Source: Hanleya hanleyi
Taxonomy: Eukaryota; Mollusca; Polyplacophora; Lepidopleurida; Hanleyidae
Length of the DNA: 64,000 nt
NCBI GenBank assembly: GCA_036873755.1
Contig: JAVTVY010025374.1
Coordinates: forward strand, 51,077-115,076
Direction of reading: 5' to 3'
Position 1 is the stretch's first letter. Each line of letters starts with the position of its first letter. Under the pieces are notes generated by a model. That model was not told the DNA's origin. It did not search any database and saw only the letters and a program-made list of their open reading frames with translations. The position numbers and the translations under genes are program-made. Below, piece after piece: positions 59,450-64,000 of the stretch.

Positions 59450-59700
59450 AATTGTAAAATTAAATCGGCGATCGTTGTTTATTTTTGGAATGAAGGCGCA
59501 TTAGGAGACTGTTACCAACAAGTTCTGAACTGACCTACTTTTGATGAAACTTTTTGGTGATTTTTGATGAAAATCACTGGCGATTCTGACTTGGGCAGTG
59601 CCCATCTTAATATAGGCAGGATTTCAACTGTGGGTGGGGATTTCCAAGAGTTCAGTTCGCGTCGGAGTCCTAATGCCTACTCTACTTCGTAGGTCCTGTG
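59450..59700 (+). repeat. family h repeat, right part
   Basis: GACTGTTACCAACAAGTTCT, GAACTGACC and GATGAAA parallel 57647-57690. Ends with CTACTTCGTAGG, complementary to the family h head (CCTACGAAGTAGG). Whether the two parts are one 2.2-kb element or two copies is open. Confidence 0.5.
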
Positions 59701-60373
59701 AAGTTAGTCACACTGCTCATGTGAGCAGAGAGGAAATCATATTGTTTATACTCTAGCTATTTATGTCGATCCTTCATCAGTCACAATGGGAGAGGCTTCC
59801 ACTATAGGACCAGAACATACACTGGAAGTGCTGGTTCTTTTGGTTGAATAATTTAACTGTGCCTAAATTAATAAAACATTTTGTGAATAGATAGTTAGTA
59901 TATCAAGTCCCCCTTTCAACCACTACAAGATATTTCCCCAGATGCCAAATCATTCTCAATAACTTTGAGTGTACTAGGTGGTCAAATAATTCATGTCATT
60001 GAGATAACCTGAAATTGTAATAGGCAAGTCTTTCTTGTGTCATCACCTGTCCGAGGGAAATCCCATTTTCCCCTCAGTAGCATATATTGCCACACACAAC
60101 ATGTTGGAAGGTACAAGTTATGGACCAACAAATCAGTTGACTAAAAGACACCACCACAATTACCACATGACAATTGGATATTGCTATTGTTCCCCTTTTC
60201 TTTCCATCTTCATTCTACTGCACACAGGGTTTGTGTGATTGGTTTTGGTTTTCATGAGCCTTATGGGAAATTATGTTGGGTGAAATATTGAAATTTATGG
60301 CTTCACCTAGCATCTTTTGCAGCACTGATAGACAGGAGCATCAGGAAGTTGTCAAGAGTTTTATACAGTTTTT
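59701..60373. other. no gene seen
   Basis: Nothing recognisable. Confidence 0.5.
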
Positions 60374-61085
60374 TACCCCTCGGCCAAATTTGGCCTAGGG
60401 GTATTGTCGTCATCATGTACGGCTGTCCGTACGTACGTCCGTACGTCTGTACGTCCGTACGTCCGTCCGTCCGTTACCGCGATATCTAAAGAACCGTTTC
60501 ATGCATGGCAACCAAACTTGTTACATCTATTTATCTTCACGTAAATCAGAAGCCTATCGAAAATGAGTCATCTCGGACAATATTTTGCAGAGTTATGCCT
60601 CTTTTTACAAATAAAAATCCATTTATGATTTGTTATTGTGATAATTTCAGAACTGTTCCATATACAACATCCTAACGTGATACAGTTGTTTCTCCTGACC
60701 TAAACTAGATGCCTATCGAAAATGAGTCGTGTCAGAAAGTATTTTGCAGAGTTATGCCCCTTGTCTAATAAAATCCGTTACCGCGATATCTACAGAACCA
60801 TTTCATGCATGGCAACCAAACTTGTTACATCTATTTATCTTCACGTAAATCAGAAGCCTATCGAAAATGAGTCATCTCGGACAATATTTTGCAGAGTTGT
60901 GCCCCTTTTTACAAATAAAAATCCATTTATGATTTGTTGTTGTGATAATTTCAGAACCGTTCCATATACAACATCCTAACGTGATACAGTTGTTTCTCTT
61001 GACCTGAACTAGATGCCTATCGAAAATGAGTCATGTCAGAAAGTATTTTGCAGAGTTATGCCCCTTGTCTAACAGAATCCACTAA
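60374..61085 (+). mobile_element. Pearl-like element with dimeric 304-bp cores (family i)
   Basis: A 30-bp palindrome (60374-60403, TACCCCTCGGCCAAA arm, one mismatch) is followed by GTACGTCC/CCGT repeats (60425-60473). Two 304-bp units start at 60474 and 60778. Each 304-bp unit is a dimer: CCTATCGAAAATGAGTC occurs at 60553, 60712, 60857 and 61016, alternating 159- and 145-bp spacing. CAGAGTTATGCCCCTT boxes match the box of family b. Confidence 0.85.
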
Positions 61086-62559
61086 TTCCTATGTTAATTT
61101 AAGTTTGCATATTATTTCTATTATCATGTTAGTATACTATCACATTTATTTATTGATTGGATGACTGATTTATTCATTTATTCTCTTAGACAATGCAAAG
61201 AATGCTTGCAAATCTGTTTTGAAAATGACATAAATGTGCCATTTAGTATACATGTACTGTATTTATCTAGCCATGTGTACTGTTGTTTTGGTGAGACATC
61301 GATACAGCTCTTTCAATTTATTCAAGAAACAAATTAATTTAAGGGGAGGAAAACTTTTTTTTTTTCAAGGAAAGTACTCTTACAATACCATGGGTAAATA
61401 TTTCTTCCCACAAGCCAATCAATTGGTAGAGACACCCTTATTATAATAGCTGGGGTTCAGAGCCGAGGGGTTTGGATAGCGCAGCTTCATGTTTACATGG
61501 ACATTCTCTGGATTGAAAATAAACAGTTAAAAGTAGCTAAATCTTAGCAGGAAAACCAGTATGGAAATGGAAAAATCATATGGGTAATTTGCATAGGCTG
61601 TAATTCCATTACAGGTCTATGCCGTGTACATCACAAGTGGATAGAAACAATGCATTTCTCCTGGCGTAATTATGCAATGATACTGAGGATACTGAGAAGC
61701 TCTCCCTCCCCCCCCCCCTCCCGCACAGCCACTGACAGTTGTCCACCAGTAATGACTACACACACATTTGACCATATATGCTTATAGAAAGCTCATCTAT
61801 TACGGATTACAGAAAAATCACCATTGACATAGGTCACTGCAATAAATAAAATTTAATTTATTGATGTTCACCCAAGGAAAGGACAAATTTTGAATATTAA
61901 AAGGGAGTAATAAAGCAAACATGATAACTTGTCCCCTCTCAAGGGGGAAGAGGGAGCTGCTCAGTATGCTTAATGCCAGTTAGGAAATGAAGTGTATGTC
62001 ATATTAAATAACTAAATCAGTTTAGGATTTTACAATAAAACCTGAAACTCAGAGGCTAATATTACTGATTTGATGTGGCAATAACTTCAGAGGTTCAAGA
62101 CAGTTGGTTAAGAAAATATAGACTATATTATATTTTAACAAGAGGTAGTATATACTCTTAACATTGACAATTAAAAATAAAATAATGGTCTCGCCAGGCT
62201 TACTTTTGCATAATCTTTGATTTGATAGGGCCTTTTTCAATGATTCATCGCTTCTCAAATAAATGGAATTAGGTTGGCATTCCATAGAAATTGTTTATCT
62301 GCTAAGAAGTTAAAATATCATTTTCTTCAAAAAGTCTCAAGGATTTCCAAGACAATGGTAACTCAAGAAATCCAGTATTTTCATTTGGACAGAAGGATGC
62401 CCTCATCGTCAGCCATTGTCATTAAGGAACAGTTTAGAGAACACATTAACTACCATATTCTAAACTATCGTAAGTTTCTCTTTCCAGTTTGCTTCAAATA
62501 TCCCAATCTTGGTAAATGTGCTGTTTGCCACATAGATACTGGATTTTTCTGGAACATCC
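61086..62559. other. no gene seen
   Basis: AT-rich; a (C)n run at about 61706-61722. No supportable gene. Confidence 0.5.
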
Positions 62560-63787
62560 TTCTCCAGGATGGTGTTCTGTATTTATCTGGAACCTTCTAT
62601 TGTGATATTATGGATTTGTCTGGAATCTCCTTCTTTGTTGGTATTATGAATTTGTGGAATCTCCTTCTTGCAGGGTGTTATAGATTTGTCTGGAATCTCC
62701 TTCTTTGTTGGTATTATCAATTTGTGTGGAATCTCCTTCTTGCAGGGTATTACGGAATAACCTTGGTTGGTTTGAGGGATTTGTCTGGAATCACCTTCTT
62801 GGTTGGTTTGATGGATTTGTCTGGAACCTTCTTGGTTGGTTTGATGGATTTGTCTGGAATCACCTTCTTGGTTGGTTTGATGGATTTGTCTGGAACCTTA
62901 TTGGTTGGTTTGATGGATTTGTCTGGAATCACCTTGGTTGGTATTATGGATTTGTCTGGAACCTTATTGGTTGGTTTGATGGATTTGTCTGGAACCTTAT
63001 TGGTTGGTTTGATGGATTTGTCTGGAATCACCTTGGTTGGTTTGATGGATTTGTCTGGAATCACCTTCTTGGTTGGTTTGATGGATTTGTCTGGAATCAC
63101 CTTCTTGGTTGGTTTGATGGATTTGTCTGGAGCCTTATTGGTTGGTTTGATGGATTTGTCTGGAATCACCTTCTTGGTTGGTATTATGGATTTGTCTGGA
63201 ACCTTCTTGGTTTGTTTGATGGATTTGTCTGGAACCTTATTGGTTGGTTTGATGGATTTGTCTGGAATCACCTTCTTGGTTGGTATTATGGATTTGTCTG
63301 GAACCTTATTGGTTGGTTTGATGGATTTGTCTGGAACCTTATTGGTTGGTTTGATGGATTTGTCTGGAATCAACTTCTTGGTTGATATTATGGATTTGTC
63401 TGGAACCTTATTGGTTGGTTTGATGGATTTGTCTGGAATCACCTTGGTTGGTTTGATGGATTTGTCTGGAATCCCCTTCTTGGTTGGTTTGATGGATTTG
63501 TCTGGAACCTTCTTGGTTGGTTTGATGGATTTGTCTGGAACCTTATGGGCTGGTATTATGGATTTGTCTGGAATCACCTTCTTGGTTGGTATTATGGATT
63601 TGTCTGGAACCTTATTGGTTGGTTTGATGGATTTGTCTGGAACCGTTTTGGTTAGTTTGATGGATTTGTCTGGAACCTTATTGGTTGGTTTGATGGATTT
63701 GTCTGGAATCACCTTCTTGGTTGGTATTATGGATTTGTCTGGAATCACCTTCTTGGTTGGTTTGATGGATTTGTCTGGAACCTTATT
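62560..63787. repeat. 33/36-bp tandem array, open in several frames
   Basis: About 30 copies of TTGGTTGGTTTGATGGATTT plus GTCTGGAACCTTA, alternating 33-bp (GGAACCTTATTGG) and 36-bp (GGAATCACCTTCTTGG) forms, with degenerate copies from 62560. Because changes are in multiples of three, a 506-codon plus frame (DLSG-ITFLVGLM) and a 332-codon minus frame (PDKSIKPTKKV) stay open. The plus frame starts at TTG and the minus one at GTG; no signal peptide or flanking exon is seen. I call it a minisatellite. Confidence 0.85.
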
Positions 63788-63930
63788 TAAATAAACAAAT
63801 TGCTTATGGATAACAACTTCTAGTTTATTCAGGACGACGTTTCGATACAGGTACTAGTATCATTCTCAAGTCAATGCACGTCGTCCTGAATAAACTAGAA
63901 GTTGTTATCCATAAGCAATTTGTTTATTTA
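63788..63930. repeat. 53-bp perfect palindrome with structured loop
   Basis: Arms 63788-63840 and 63878-63930 are exact complements over 53 bp. The 37-nt loop contains GATAC/GTATC (5-bp stem). In the minus reading the loop stem is followed by GAAACGTC, reminiscent of a decayed hammerhead ribozyme as found in Penelope-type retroelements. It directly abuts the 33/36-bp array. Confidence 0.95.
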
Positions 63931-64000
63931 TCTACTTCCCAACTTCTAAATGCCACTTCAGTCTTTCGTTTCTGTAAATCAGAGGAGTGCTATAAATCAC
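63931..64000. other. window end; nothing seen
   Basis: Seventy bases after the palindrome with no recognised feature. Confidence 0.5.

Overview
The window looks like non-coding nuclear DNA from a marine mollusc (gastropod or bivalve; species not determinable). It has no operon-like packing, no host gene I can defend, and no rRNA, tRNA or CRISPR. It is AT-rich and densely filled with minisatellites and transposable elements. The repeat types point to molluscs: elements with (CCGT)n tracts and tandem core repeats of about 150-190 bp (the Pearl / non-autonomous Helentron type known from bivalves), SINE-like repeats ending in GAAAGCGACGTTAAA followed by CACT repeats, a Tx1-like L1 LINE, and a tyrosine-recombinase retrotransposon. 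All protein-coding capacity I can support belongs to mobile elements.

Layout. 1-1408 is a 17-bp minisatellite. 1531-2010 is a small Pearl-like element. 4880-6200 is old repeat debris. 6359-11773 is an apparently complete minus-strand tyrosine-recombinase retrotransposon with gag, RT/RNase H and recombinase ORFs and the split direct repeats (A1-ORFs-B1-A2-B2) of PAT-like/Ngaro elements. 13736-22645 is a 65-bp minisatellite cut in two by a full-length L1-like LINE with a 10-bp target duplication. That LINE was itself hit twice: a 5'-truncated CR1/Jockey-like LINE sits in ORF2 and a Pearl-like element in its 3' UTR. 23040-34767 is mostly unannotatable, with a striking 69-bp-arm hairpin (26033-26201), a short TIR element and several minisatellites. 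34768-42755 holds two Pearl-like elements, SINE-like copies and a 33-bp array. 45857-50870 is a three-level nest: a Pearl-like element split by a TIR element with 22-bp perfect TIRs, which in turn contains another Pearl-like element. 51818-54650 is a 22-bp minisatellite split by a second TIR element. 57498-61085 carries two more repeat families. The window ends with a 33/36-bp array and a 53-bp perfect palindrome.

The most interesting signal is cross-cutting. At least seven otherwise dissimilar repeat families share one plan: a short terminal stem-loop, a CCGT-type tract, then core units carrying an AAATTTGGTA-like box, and in some families an AGAGTTATGGCCCTT box. Other strong items are the intact recombinase retroelement, whose recombinase ORF lacks its own early ATG but follows a good splice acceptor, and the terminal palindrome with a hammerhead-like loop. 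Boundaries of mobile elements are by-eye estimates unless a terminal or target-site repeat is stated.
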